Positions 1-9,274 of a stretch of 33,948 nt of DNA are shown here, in pieces (position 1 is the stretch's first letter; the number at the start of each line of letters is the position of its first letter). Position numbers and translations under genes: made by a program. Origin of the DNA: Porphyromonadaceae bacterium (GTDB taxonomy: Bacteria; Bacteroidota; Bacteroidia; Bacteroidales; Dysgonomonadaceae); contig JALHIE010000025.1 of the NCBI GenBank assembly GCA_022840285.1, positions 1 through 33,948 of the forward strand, given 5' to 3'. The notes under the pieces were generated by a model. It was not told where the DNA came from. It saw nothing but the letters and a program-made list of their open reading frames with translations, and searched no databases.

Positions 1-2
1 AA

Positions 3-1667
3 CTAACTCAATCCTTCCACTTTTCCGTTCACAATATCAATCCTTTTGGCTTGTGGATCGGCGGGAAGGCCAGGCATACGCATCATTTCGCCGGCAATAG
101 CGACAATAAACTCCGATCCCTGGTTAATTACAATATCGTTGATCTTAAAGCGAAATCCTTTGGCTACACCATACTCCTTTGGATCGGCAGAGAACGAGAA
201 TTGCGTTTTTGCTATGCAAACCGGAAATTTTGCCAGTGGAGTATCGTCTATTCTCTTCAGTCGCCTTAATGCCTTTTCGTTAAAGACTACGTCCCGTGCA
301 CCGTAAATATTAAGTGCAATTTTTTCGAGTTTTGTCCGGATGGAATCTTCATCGGAATAAGTAAACTGTAACGGTTGAGACGGCTCTTTTTCAATGGCTT
401 CCACTACTGCATTAGCCAGCTCAACAGCTCCCTGCCCGCCTTCAACAAACGCATTGTTTACGGCAAAACGAACCCCACGTTGGCGACAAAACTCAGCCAC
501 AGCATCTATTTCATCCTGTGTATCAAAAGCATATTTGTTGAATGCCACCACAACAGTTTGACCAAAAGAGGCCAGATTCTCCAGGTGTTTCGACAAGTTC
601 TCCAACCCTTTTTTCAGTCCTTCCATGTCAGGCTGTCTGATATCGGCTTCGGGAGTTCCGCCGTGCATTTTCAGTCCCTGCGCAGTAACGACAATAACCG
701 TTAGTTTGGGTTGCAAACCACTTTTCCTACATTTAATATTAAAAAACTTTTCCGCTCCCAGATCGGCACCGAAACCGGCTTCGGTAATCACATACTCGCC
801 ATACGACATGGCCATTTTTGTAGCAGAGACCGAATTGCAACCGTGTGCGATATTTGCAAAGGGGCCTCCATGAACAAATGCTGCCGTATTTTCAGTCGTT
901 TGTACCAAATTGGGGTGAATGGCGTCTTTCATCAGTACCGTTATGGCACCTGCAACACCCAGGTCCTTTACCGTAAACGGTTTATCTTCTCGCGTATAAC
1001 CCAATAAAATATTTTCGATGCGTCGGCGCAGGTCCTCTTCATCTTCCGCCAGACACAAAATGGCCATCAATTCCGATGCTGCTGTAATATCAAAACCACC
1101 TTCGAGCGGAACTCCATTTCCCGGGCCAAGTCCAGTAACGATATAGCGCAGACTGCGATCGTTAACATCCAGCACCCGCTTCCAAAGCACTTCCTTGATC
1201 TCATGGGGTGTGCCCTGAACACGAAAAATATAATTGTCCAGGAGTGCCGATATTGTGTTGTGAGCCGATGTTATCGCATGAAAATCACCGGTAAAATGCA
1301 AATTGATATTCTCCATGGGAAGTACTTGGGCATATCCGCCGCCAGCAGCTCCTCCTTTCATTCCAAATACGGGGCCCAATGAGGGTTCACGTAATGCGAC
1401 AATGGCTTTTTTACCAATTTTGTTCAGTCCCAATGCCAAGCCGATGGAAACGGTCGTTTTCCCGATTCCTGCTTTGGTGGGTGTAATAGCCGTAACCAAA
1501 ACCAGCTTGCTTTGGTCAATTTTTTCCTGATTTTTTAACCGCAAGGGCACTTTTGCCATGTACGGACCGTAGTTATGCACCTCATCCCGGTCGATACCTA
1601 TGTTTTCTGCTACTTCCTTTACTTTTTTTAGCGGTGTCTCTCTTGCAATCTGAATGTCTGATTTCAT
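3..1667 (-). CDS. fhs: Formate--tetrahydrofolate ligase (10-formyl-THF synthetase)
   Basis: Cytosolic ligase that joins formate to tetrahydrofolate at the cost of ATP to give 10-formyl-THF; the reaction is reversible. The 554 residues match the usual family length of about 555-560, so the gene is complete. The phosphate-binding loop TPTKAGIGKTT is at residues 62-72, and the conserved stretch REPSLGPVFGMKGGAAGGGY follows. The start ATG (1665-1667) overlaps the uvrB stop by four bases (ATGA), which indicates translational coupling. It is the last gene of the leftward run that begins with the histidine-utilisation genes. I infer that it may run in reverse there, turning formyl-THF from histidine into formate plus ATP. 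Family assignment is very secure; the direction of flux is inference. Confidence 0.97.
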   Translation of the reverse strand: MKSDIQIARETPLKKVKEVAENIGIDRDEVHNYGPYMAKVPLRLKNQEKIDQSKLVLVTAITPTKAGIGKTTVSIGLALGLNKIGKKAIVALREPSLGPVFGMKGGAAGGGYAQVLPMENINLHFTGDFHAITSAHNTISALLDNYIFRVQGTPHEIKEVLWKRVLDVNDRSLRYIVTGLGPGNGVPLEGGFDITAASELMAILCLAEDEEDLRRRIENILLGYTREDKPFTVKDLGVAGAITVLMKDAIHPNLVQTTENTAAFVHGGPFANIAHGCNSVSATKMAMSYGEYVITEAGFGADLGAEKFFNIKCRKSGLQPKLTVIVVTAQGLKMHGGTPEADIRQPDMEGLKKGLENLSKHLENLASFGQTVVVAFNKYAFDTQDEIDAVAEFCRQRGVRFAVNNAFVEGGQGAVELANAVVEAIEKEPSQPLQFTYSDEDSIRTKLEKIALNIYGARDVVFNEKALRRLKRIDDTPLAKFPVCIAKTQFSFSADPKEYGVAKGFRFKINDIVINQGSEFIVAIAGEMMRMPGLPADPQAKRIDIVNGKVEGLS

Positions 1668-3712
1668 TTATATGCGGAAGATATGTTAGACTTCTCTGCA
1701 AGTTCGTCTTCCAATTTTATCAACTGATCACGCAACCTCGCCGCTTCAAGGAATTCCAGTTTTTTGGCAGCGGACAGCATAGCCTTTCGGGTCTGTTCGA
1801 TTTTTGTTTTCAGATCGTCTGCAGTAGCATATTCGGGCAACGGTTCCGAAGCCATGGAATAGTAATCGGGCTCTACGTATGCCCTGGCTCCGGCGGTAAC
1901 CGTATACTCCTTGTTTAGCGCGGATGACCGGGCTTTTATTATCTGTTGTGGCGTAATGCCGTGTTGTTCGTTGTATTTTATCTGCTTCTCCCGCCGACGG
2001 TTAGTTTCACCGATAGTCGTTTGCATGCTGTCGGTTATTTTATCGGCATAGAATATGACTTTCCCATTAACGTTTCGGGCGGCACGCCCGGCGGTTTGTG
2101 TCAGGGAACGATGCGACCGTAAGAAACCTTCCTTGTCGGCATCCAGGACAGCGACAAGCGAAACTTCGGGAAGATCCAATCCTTCGCGAAGCAGGTTGAC
2201 TCCGATGAGCACATCAAAAATCCCGCTTCGCAGATCATCCATAATCTTCACGCGCTCGAGTGTTTCTACGTCGGAATGGATGTAGTTGCAACGTATATCG
2301 TGCTGTGAAAGGTAATCGGTCAGTTCTTCCGCCATGCGTTTGGTGAGTGTGGTTACGAGGACACGTTCATTTTTTTCTACCCGCAGCTGAATCTCCTCCA
2401 TCAAATCATCAACCTGATTCAAACTCGGGCGCACATCAATGGGCGGGTCGAGCAATCCCGTCGGGCGGATCAGCTGGTCTACGACAATCCCTTCCGATTT
2501 TTCCAATTCATAATCGGCAGGAGTAGCGCTTACAAAAATGATTTCAGGCGTATGTGCTTCAAATTCCTCAAACGTAAGCGGGCGGTTATCTATGGCTGCA
2601 GGCAGGCGAAAACCGTATTCAACCAGGTTAAGCTTCCGCGAATGGTCACCGCCGTACATCGCCCGGATTTGAGGGATAGTCACGTGGCTTTCGTCGATAA
2701 CGGTAAGGTAGTCTTCGGGAAAGAAGTCGAGCAGGCAGAAAGGCCGTGTTCCGGGCAAACGCCCGTCAAAATAGCGTGAATAATTCTCAATGCCCGAGCA
2801 ATACCCAATCTCCTTGATCATTTCCACATCGTACGTAACACGTTCGTACAGGCGCTTGGCTTCAAGGGGTTTTCCGATGGACTGGAAAAACTCCACCTGT
2901 TTTCCCAGATCGATTTGGATTTCATCTATGGCGCGAAAAATCCGTTCTTTGGTAGTTACAAAAAGGTTGGCCGGAAAAATCCGGTAGGAGTTCAGGCGCT
3001 CGGTGGTCACTCCCGTGAGCGGGTCGACCGTTTCGATACTTTCTATTTCATCGCCCCAGAAGATTACGCGTACGATATAATCGTGGTATGCCAAAAAAAC
3101 ATCAACCGTATCCCCTTTCACGCGGAAATTTCCCCGGCTGAATTCGGCGGTTTCGTCGCGCGAATACAAGCTGTTTACAAGCAACCGCAGGAAATGGTCC
3201 CGTTCCAGCAATTGTCCCTCGCTGATATCCACAGTCGTTTTGTTGAAATCCTCCGGATTTCCGATCCCGTAGAGGCAGGAGACCGACGAAACAACAATCA
3301 CGTCGTTTCGTCCCGAGAGCAACGATGAAGTGGCTGCCAAACGCAATTTTTCAATTTCATCGTTAATGGACAGGTCTTTCTCAATGTAAGTGTCTGTAGT
3401 TGGAATATAAGCCTCGGGTTGGTAATAGTCGTAATAAGAGACGAAATACTCCACCGCATTATTTGGGAAAAAGCCTTTGAACTCACTGTACAGTTGTGCT
3501 GCCAGTGTCTTGTTGTGGCTCAGCACCAACGTGGGTTTGTTCAATTGTGCTATCACGTTGGCAATGGTAAATGTCTTTCCCGAACCGGTAACTCCCAACA
3601 ACGTCTGATAGGGGACTTTCTGTCTGAGTCCCTCTGTCAAAGCCTTTATGGCTTCCGGCTGATCGCCGGTAGGCCTGTATTCGGATGTAAGTTGGAATTG
3701 CATAGTTGTCAT
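1664..3712 (-). CDS. uvrB: Excinuclease ABC subunit UvrB
   Basis: DNA-damage recognition helicase-like subunit of UvrABC nucleotide excision repair; it loads onto DNA with UvrA and then recruits UvrC. The 682 residues match the family length. Walker A GVTGSGKT is at residues 40-47, the aromatic beta-hairpin region YYDYYQPEAYIP that clamps DNA is at about 93-104, a DESH box follows, then helicase motifs including TAGRAARN, and a C-terminal UVR coiled coil (about 637-672) that contacts UvrC. An alternative ATG lies three codons in (M4, 3701-3703); either start is possible. It sits 54 nt downstream of the MFS gene and overlaps fhs by 4 nt, so a repair gene is embedded in a metabolic run. No promoter was recognised in the 54-nt gap. 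Confidence 0.98.
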   Translation of the reverse strand: MTTMQFQLTSEYRPTGDQPEAIKALTEGLRQKVPYQTLLGVTGSGKTFTIANVIAQLNKPTLVLSHNKTLAAQLYSEFKGFFPNNAVEYFVSYYDYYQPEAYIPTTDTYIEKDLSINDEIEKLRLAATSSLLSGRNDVIVVSSVSCLYGIGNPEDFNKTTVDISEGQLLERDHFLRLLVNSLYSRDETAEFSRGNFRVKGDTVDVFLAYHDYIVRVIFWGDEIESIETVDPLTGVTTERLNSYRIFPANLFVTTKERIFRAIDEIQIDLGKQVEFFQSIGKPLEAKRLYERVTYDVEMIKEIGYCSGIENYSRYFDGRLPGTRPFCLLDFFPEDYLTVIDESHVTIPQIRAMYGGDHSRKLNLVEYGFRLPAAIDNRPLTFEEFEAHTPEIIFVSATPADYELEKSEGIVVDQLIRPTGLLDPPIDVRPSLNQVDDLMEEIQLRVEKNERVLVTTLTKRMAEELTDYLSQHDIRCNYIHSDVETLERVKIMDDLRSGIFDVLIGVNLLREGLDLPEVSLVAVLDADKEGFLRSHRSLTQTAGRAARNVNGKVIFYADKITDSMQTTIGETNRRREKQIKYNEQHGITPQQIIKARSSALNKEYTVTAGARAYVEPDYYSMASEPLPEYATADDLKTKIEQTRKAMLSAAKKLEFLEAARLRDQLIKLEDELAEKSNISSAYK

Positions 3713-3766
3713 AAAACAACTTAATCCTCCATTTGTTTGGAGCCGCTGTATTTCTTACCCGCTGCT

Positions 3767-5206
3767 TCAGCCCGGATTGCTTGTCGCATCGAGATCTTTC
3801 TTTACAATGTTTGGAAGTTCCAGCCCAAAGCCTTTTTTCTTGTCCAGTGCTTTCAGGTAGAAAGCCAGTAAAAGTGCTGCAACTCCAAATCCGGCAAAGA
3901 TAAGCATCGGAACAGTATAATTATATTTTACAGCTTCACCGGATGCAATCTGTTCGGCAATACCCGGGTTACTTCTTTTTAATGCCCATCCTATCAAAAC
4001 CGGAGTCAGCATTAATCCGATGTTCTGAATCCAGAATATGATGGAATAAGCAGATCCCAAAACCTTGTTTTCCACCAACTTAGGAACTGAAGGCCACAGC
4101 GATGCAGGAACCAGGGAGAACGAAACACCCAGTACAATGATAGCTCCTAACGCCACGGCAAACGTAAAGTTTTCCTCCGGTGTAAGCGCAAAAATCAAAT
4201 GGCAAACAATCACTAGCAGGGACCCCAACATCAGCATGGTAGCCGCCTTCCCCTTGTTATCAATAAACCATCCCAGCAAGGGTGTTAAAATCATGGCTCC
4301 AATAGGAAAATAGGAAAACAAGCCGCTCGCTTCGGAGGTAGTCATTCCCAAACGGCTTTCGAGCATCCCGGTAGCAAACTTCTGAAACGGGAAAATCGCT
4401 GAATAAAACAGAACGCATAGCCCGGCTACAACCATAAAGGTTTTTGACGTAAATATAGCTTTTAAATCGCTGATCCTGAACTCCTCTTCCGAGGAAGATT
4501 CATTACCGGTTCTGAGAGCATCGGTTTGCGAATCGAGCTTTTTATCGAAGAAGAAGTACACACTGAAAGTCAACAATCCGATCAGGAGCAACAAAGTCCC
4601 CACACCTACCGAAAGTGAAACGCCCCCCTTTTCAGCCAGGTACGGCGACAAACGGAATACGGCAAAAACACCCAGCCGCGCAATAGCCATCTCCAGGCCC
4701 ATGGCCAGTGCCAATTCTTTTCCGGCAAACCATTTCACGATCCCTTTGGAAACGGTAACTCCCGCCATCTCAACCCCACAACCAAAAATAGCAAAACCAA
4801 CCGAAGCCACTTTTGCCGATGCAGGAAACCCGGTCCAGAAAGAGTTGAAGAAATCGTATCCGAAGCCTCCGGCATTAAAATAATCGCTGATGCCATACAG
4901 CTTTATGGACGCTCCGATTACCATCAGGGAACCGGAGACAAGTGTAGCTTTCCTTACACCAATCCGGTCTAAAATAATTCCGGCAAATATCAGGAAGAAA
5001 GCAAATACATTCAGGAAGTATTCCGAACCGGCGACCGCACCAAAAGTGTCGGGCGTCCATTTCAGCGAAGTTTCGAGCATGGTACTCAGGGGTGCCAAAA
5101 CATCGATAAACATATAAGCCACAAACATTGTGGAAGCCAGCAGTATTAATGCGGTCCATCTTGCCACGGAAGAATCACGAAGCGTACTGTGAATTTTCTC
5201 TACCAT
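3767..5206 (-). CDS. MFS transporter, substrate unknown
   Basis: A 479-residue inner-membrane protein with about twelve hydrophobic segments and the major-facilitator loop signature DRIGVRK between the second and third segments (about residues 83-89). A long hydrophilic centre (about 230-255) separates the two six-helix halves, as is normal for MFS. It resembles the group that includes MFSD1-like carriers, but I cannot assign a substrate from sequence. It follows hutH by 65 nt and has a good -7 element in that gap, so it may be both read from the hut operon and expressed on its own. Context makes uptake of histidine, a histidine-containing peptide or urocanate a reasonable guess, no more. Confidence 0.85.
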   Translation of the reverse strand: MVEKIHSTLRDSSVARWTALILLASTMFVAYMFIDVLAPLSTMLETSLKWTPDTFGAVAGSEYFLNVFAFFLIFAGIILDRIGVRKATLVSGSLMVIGASIKLYGISDYFNAGGFGYDFFNSFWTGFPASAKVASVGFAIFGCGVEMAGVTVSKGIVKWFAGKELALAMGLEMAIARLGVFAVFRLSPYLAEKGGVSLSVGVGTLLLLIGLLTFSVYFFFDKKLDSQTDALRTGNESSSEEEFRISDLKAIFTSKTFMVVAGLCVLFYSAIFPFQKFATGMLESRLGMTTSEASGLFSYFPIGAMILTPLLGWFIDNKGKAATMLMLGSLLVIVCHLIFALTPEENFTFAVALGAIIVLGVSFSLVPASLWPSVPKLVENKVLGSAYSIIFWIQNIGLMLTPVLIGWALKRSNPGIAEQIASGEAVKYNYTVPMLIFAGFGVAALLLAFYLKALDKKKGFGLELPNIVKKDLDATSNPG

Positions 5207-5245
5207 TTAATTTTTATTTTATGTTATGAAAGTGTTTCGAATGTG

Positions 5246-5253
5246 CAAAGATA
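5246..5253 (-). promoter_or_regulatory. Bacteroidetes -7 element before the MFS gene
   Basis: On the minus strand this reads TATCTTTG, an exact TAnnTTTG match, about 40 nt before the MFS start codon. No TTTG -33 element is visible at the expected distance, so it would be a partial promoter lying between hutH and the transporter. Confidence 0.42.
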
Positions 5254-5271
5254 AAAAAAATCACCGTTCTT

Positions 5272-6771
5272 TTACAGCGCATCCACGTGCAACCGGTTTA
5301 AAAACGCAACGGTTTTGTGAATCTCCTTATACATGACAATGTCTTCCTCTACAAAGGGTACCTCTTTCCGGTATTCTTTGATGGTTTTTTCAATAACAGG
5401 CGACGATTTAAGCGGACGACGAAACTCCATCGCTTGCACAGCATTCATCAGTTCTATCGATAAAATCAGATCAAGGTTATCCATTACTTTCAGCAATTTT
5501 ATAGCCGATGTAGCCCCCATACTCACGTGGTCCTCCTGCCCGTTTGACGATACAATGGAATCACTCGAGGCCGCATAGCAATACATCTTGTTCTGACTTA
5601 CGATGGAAGCCGACACGTATTGGGGAATCATAAATCCGGAATTCAATCCCGGATTAGCCACTAAAAATTCGGGCAGACTGCGGTTCCCGAGGATCAGTTG
5701 TGCTACCCGGCGTTCTGAAATATTACCGAGTTCGGCGAGGGCGAGTGCCAAGAAATCAAAAGTAATGGCGAGTGGCTGACCGTGAAAATTTCCGCCCGAT
5801 ATGATTTGATCATCATCGGGAAAGATGGTAGGATTATCGGTCACGGAATTGATTTCCGTAAACAATACCGATTTCACGTATGCGATAGCATCTTTGGTGG
5901 CACCGTGAACTTGCGGAATACAACGAAACGAGTAGGGATCCTGTATATGCTTCTTTTCCCGGGATATCAATTCACTACCCTCCAGAAACCGGGTAATATT
6001 CTGTGACGTTTCCAATTGTCCCAGGTGTGGACGGATAAGGTGTAACTTCTCGTCAAAAGGCTCCAGGTGTCCGTCGTAGGCATCGAGCGAAATAGCCGCG
6101 ATCAGGTCGGCACGTTTCGACAAGCGTTGTGCTTTCATAACCGCAAACACTCCGTGTGCCGACATAAACTGGGTACCGTTCAGTAATGCCAGCCCTTCCT
6201 TGCTTTTCAAAGTAAGGGGTTCCCAGCCAAATTCGTCGAGCACACTACCGATATCGCGTTTCTGCCCTTTGTAATATACATCTCCCACACCTATCAAAGG
6301 CAGAAACAGGTTGGCTAACGGTGCCAGGTCGCCTGATGCCCCCAGGGAGCCTTTATCGTAGACCACAGGCAGGATATCGTTGTTGAACAGATCGAGCATC
6401 CGTTGAACGGTTGCTACCTGCACACCGCTATAACCCAGTGAAAGTGCGTGTGCTTTGAGCAGAAACATCAGTTTTACAATCACCGGCTTAACTTCTTCCC
6501 CAACACTGCACGCGTGTGATTTCACCAGATTCTCCTGCAACATATGCAAATCGTTGTTCGAAATGGTGCGGTTGCATAGGGACCCAAAACCGGTGGAGAT
6601 TCCGTAAATAGGTTCCTGCTGATTTTGCATTTTCCGATCGAGATAATCACGGCATTTTTGAATACGTTCTTTGGCTTCCTGCGATAATTCGAGTTTGATG
6701 TTTTCATTGATGATCCGTTCAAGGTCGTCGAACGTGAGTTCATCTTTTCCGATATAATAGATATTTTTCAC
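5272..6771 (-). CDS. hutH: Histidine ammonia-lyase
   Basis: First enzyme of histidine degradation: removes ammonia from L-histidine to give trans-urocanate, in the cytosol. The 499 residues match the family length. The Ala-Ser-Gly triad that cyclises into the MIO electrophile is at residues 145-147 inside GSLGASGDLAPLA, and the N-terminal YGISTGFG motif (56-63) that helps form the active site is present. It begins 7 nt after fchA, in the last position of the tight hut run. The gene order therefore does not follow the reaction order: the first enzyme is encoded last. The assignment over other aromatic ammonia-lyases rests on the surrounding hut genes as well as the sequence. Confidence 0.97.
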   Translation of the reverse strand: MKNIYYIGKDELTFDDLERIINENIKLELSQEAKERIQKCRDYLDRKMQNQQEPIYGISTGFGSLCNRTISNNDLHMLQENLVKSHACSVGEEVKPVIVKLMFLLKAHALSLGYSGVQVATVQRMLDLFNNDILPVVYDKGSLGASGDLAPLANLFLPLIGVGDVYYKGQKRDIGSVLDEFGWEPLTLKSKEGLALLNGTQFMSAHGVFAVMKAQRLSKRADLIAAISLDAYDGHLEPFDEKLHLIRPHLGQLETSQNITRFLEGSELISREKKHIQDPYSFRCIPQVHGATKDAIAYVKSVLFTEINSVTDNPTIFPDDDQIISGGNFHGQPLAITFDFLALALAELGNISERRVAQLILGNRSLPEFLVANPGLNSGFMIPQYVSASIVSQNKMYCYAASSDSIVSSNGQEDHVSMGATSAIKLLKVMDNLDLILSIELMNAVQAMEFRRPLKSSPVIEKTIKEYRKEVPFVEEDIVMYKEIHKTVAFLNRLHVDAL

Positions 6772-6778
6772 TTTATAC

Positions 6779-7405
6779 TTATAGTTGTGTTTTTACCCAA
6801 TCCGTCAACTCTTTTTCTTTTACCTCTGTTTCTTTTTCTATGCGATTGCAAGCGTCTGTCAGCTTTTGCACGAATCCAGCATCCTTTAATCCTCCCAGGT
6901 TGATGCGCACGTTCAGCAGCGCACCCAAGACGGCAGTCCGGCAGGTCATCATTGCCACACAGCCGTCGGTAATGGCATTTTTGTTACCCTTGCGGGTAGT
7001 TTCAACAATGAGGTCAAGCATTCCGAAAGCACGCTCAGCAATTTCCATCGGAACGAGTGCGGCAATCTTGGTCGCCTCCTGAATATTTTGGTTACGATAT
7101 GCTTTTTCCTCATCTGTTTCTTTCGGAAGCTTAAATGCTTCGAAAACCAGGTTATAAGCTTCACTATCACGATCGATATCGTTCAGAAAATGCATCCTGA
7201 ATTCTTCAAATCTTCCGGCATTTTTTTTCATCCGTTCTTCCACATCCGTGTAATTTTTCCTGCCAATAGTCAGGTTTGCCAGCATTTGTACCAATGACGA
7301 TGATATGGCTCCGTTTAATGCCGATACACTTCCGCCACCGGGTACAGGCTCATTCCCGGCAGTTTTTTCTAAGAATTGTTTTAAAGTTAAATCCTGTAGT
7401 TTCAT
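6779..7405 (-). CDS. fchA: Formimidoyltetrahydrofolate cyclodeaminase
   Basis: Converts 5-formimino-THF to 5,10-methenyl-THF with release of ammonia, following FtcD in the pathway. The 208 residues correspond to a stand-alone cyclodeaminase of the FTCD_C family; in animals the domain is fused to the formiminotransferase, here it is a separate gene. The N-terminal signature PVPGGGSVSALNGA (about residues 21-34) is characteristic. It is mainly helical by eye, with no membrane segment. It lies 23 nt after hutI and 7 nt before hutH. It could also be annotated as a methenyl-THF cyclohydrolase-like protein, but the neighbouring ftcD makes the cyclodeaminase role the better choice. Confidence 0.95.
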   Translation of the reverse strand: MKLQDLTLKQFLEKTAGNEPVPGGGSVSALNGAISSSLVQMLANLTIGRKNYTDVEERMKKNAGRFEEFRMHFLNDIDRDSEAYNLVFEAFKLPKETDEEKAYRNQNIQEATKIAALVPMEIAERAFGMLDLIVETTRKGNKNAITDGCVAMMTCRTAVLGALLNVRINLGGLKDAGFVQKLTDACNRIEKETEVKEKELTDWVKTQL

Positions 7406-7428
7406 TTTATTTATTTAAAATCTGATAT

Positions 7429-8673
7429 TTAACGATTAACAAGAACCTGTCCACGTTTGATAACTTTTTCTACAATGTTCATGCCCACGTGATAGGGCAA
7501 GAATTTGTACGACGGAAATTGCAACAGCACCAGGTCAGCTTGTTTCCCCACATCGATGCTGCCGATTTTGTCGGCTCTGCCGACAGCAGCCGCACTGTTA
7601 ATAGTGAAAGCGGTGACTGCTTCTTCGGGCGACATTTTCATGTAAATACACGCCAACGCAAACAGCAAGGGCACAGATGCGCTGAACGAACTGCCCGGAT
7701 TAAAATCGGTTGCCAAGGAAACCATACAGTTATTGTCAATCATTGTCCGGGCACGGGCAAAATTTTCGCGTAGAGAGAAAGCCGTAAGCGGCAGCAGTGT
7801 GGAAACCACTCCTGCCTTTGCCATTGCACGAATGCCTTTGTCCGATGCTTTCAGCAAATGGTCGGCAGACAGGCAACCAAGTTCAGCAGCAAGCTCGGCT
7901 CCTCCGAACGGTACAATTTCATCGGCGTGAATTTTCAGCTTGAAGCCGAATTCTCGTGCTGCAGTCAGGTAGCGGCGCGATTGTTCTACAGTAAATACAT
8001 TTTTTTCACAGAAAATATCAGCGCATTCCGCCAGTTTTTCCTGTGCTACCAAAGGGAACATTTCGTTTATGTTGAAATCGATAAACTCATCCTCCCTACC
8101 TTTCCACTCCTCAGGAGTAGCGTGCGCGCCCATGAACGTGGAAACGACATCCAGGGGATGTTCGTCGTTGAGGCGCCGCATGACACGAAGCTGTTTCAGT
8201 TCGGTTTCCCTATCGAGCCCATAACCGCTTTTACCTTCGACGGTAGTGATACCGAGCTGCATCATGGCGTCAAGCCGTTGTTTCCCGGCAATAAAAAGTT
8301 CATCTTCCGAAGCGGCGCGCGTAGCGCGTGTAGTATTTACAATACCGCCGCCGCGGTTCATGATATCCATATAACTGTCCCCGCGCATCCGCCACGCAAA
8401 TTCCTCTTCCCGGTAGCCGCCAAACACAAAATGCGTGTGAGGATCTACAAATCCGGGAAGCAAGGCTTTACCCTCCGCACAAATCACTTCGTAATCCGAC
8501 AGGTTTACGGAAAGACTTTCACCCTCTTTCAGCACGTGAGAGATGACACCGTCAGTAATAACGACTGTTCCATTCTCAATCACATGCAGGTCCGACATAT
8601 CCCTACCTCTTTTCCCTGTGAATCCGCTACAGGTAACTACTTGCGAAGCATTTTTTACAACAAGGTTGTTCAT
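7429..8673 (-). CDS. hutI: Imidazolonepropionase
   Basis: Third step of histidine degradation: hydrolyses 4-imidazolone-5-propanoate to N-formimino-L-glutamate. It is a metal-dependent amidohydrolase of 414 residues, the usual length. The metal-binding HxH is at His79/His81 in DPHTHFVFGG, with a later HADE histidine and the TDFNPGSS aspartate that complete the typical metal and catalytic set. The start ATG lies 5 nt after the end of the pnuC-like gene, and fchA follows at 23 nt, so it is deep in the operon. Nothing in the sequence suggests loss of function. Confidence 0.97.
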   Translation of the reverse strand: MNNLVVKNASQVVTCSGFTGKRGRDMSDLHVIENGTVVITDGVISHVLKEGESLSVNLSDYEVICAEGKALLPGFVDPHTHFVFGGYREEEFAWRMRGDSYMDIMNRGGGIVNTTRATRAASEDELFIAGKQRLDAMMQLGITTVEGKSGYGLDRETELKQLRVMRRLNDEHPLDVVSTFMGAHATPEEWKGREDEFIDFNINEMFPLVAQEKLAECADIFCEKNVFTVEQSRRYLTAAREFGFKLKIHADEIVPFGGAELAAELGCLSADHLLKASDKGIRAMAKAGVVSTLLPLTAFSLRENFARARTMIDNNCMVSLATDFNPGSSFSASVPLLFALACIYMKMSPEEAVTAFTINSAAAVGRADKIGSIDVGKQADLVLLQFPSYKFLPYHVGMNIVEKVIKRGQVLVNR

Positions 8674-8678
8674 CTTTT

Positions 8679-9260
8679 TTATTTACCCTTTATTTTCCTT
8701 TTCCATTCCTTCCAGCCCAGTATCGCCAAAACCAAAAAAACAGCGTATTGAGCGCTCGTAAAATACAATCCCTGTGACGCGTAGATGGGGATTGACACAA
8801 TATTACCTATAATCCAGAACTGCCAGTTTTCCAGCTTTTTAAATGCCATTAAAAGGGTAGCTACCAAAAAAAATGCTGTATTAAAGGAATCGATATAGGG
8901 CAGATACGATTGAATGTAACCGGTATCGGTCCGGTTCACATACCTCAAAAGAAAAAAAAGGGCTACATAAATCACTACCACTGCGGTCCAGGAAATCATG
9001 TTCTCCCTGGAAGTATTGTGTTTGATCTGTAATTTACGGCTGTCTCCGTCGATACGGGACCATAAATACCATCCGTAAACATTCGAAGCCAGGTAAACCA
9101 CGTTAATTCCGGCGTTCGCATACAATCGGGCGGCAAAACAGATGTAGATATAAATTGCTACGTTTATGATTCCGAAAGGAAAGACTAGAATATTTTCCTT
9201 CCGGGCAAACCAAACGCTCAAAACGCCAAAAGCTGCGGCAACAGGTTCTATCCAGTCCAT
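8679..9260 (-). CDS. pnuC: PnuC-family vitamin/nucleoside transporter
   Basis: A small 193-residue inner-membrane protein with about seven hydrophobic segments, starting with a half-helix typical of PnuC. Family-typical features are the aromatic run NVYGWYLW (about residues 60-67) and a late NWQFWIIGN stretch with the paired tryptophans and asparagine that line the substrate site in nicotinamide riboside transporters. PnuC proteins carry nicotinamide riboside by facilitated diffusion; relatives carry thiamine (PnuT) or riboflavin (PnuX), and the exact substrate cannot be set from sequence. It is wedged between ftcD (14 nt) and hutI (5 nt), an unexpected place for a vitamin transporter. No nicotinamide kinase or thiamine gene is nearby, and no riboswitch is seen, as expected inside an operon. 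Confidence 0.88.
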   Translation of the reverse strand: MDWIEPVAAAFGVLSVWFARKENILVFPFGIINVAIYIYICFAARLYANAGINVVYLASNVYGWYLWSRIDGDSRKLQIKHNTSRENMISWTAVVVIYVALFFLLRYVNRTDTGYIQSYLPYIDSFNTAFFLVATLLMAFKKLENWQFWIIGNIVSIPIYASQGLYFTSAQYAVFLVLAILGWKEWKRKIKGK

Positions 9261-9274
9261 AGGTAAATCTCGTT

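Noticed and set aside
3726..3745. Small hairpin CTCCA/TGGAG between the MFS gene and uvrB
   Set aside because: Only 5 bp with no T-run on the minus strand, so not a credible terminator.
7858..8751. Plus-strand open frame of 297 codons
   Set aside because: It lies opposite hutI and part of pnuC, has no recognisable domain, and both minus-strand genes are well conserved; it is a shadow frame.
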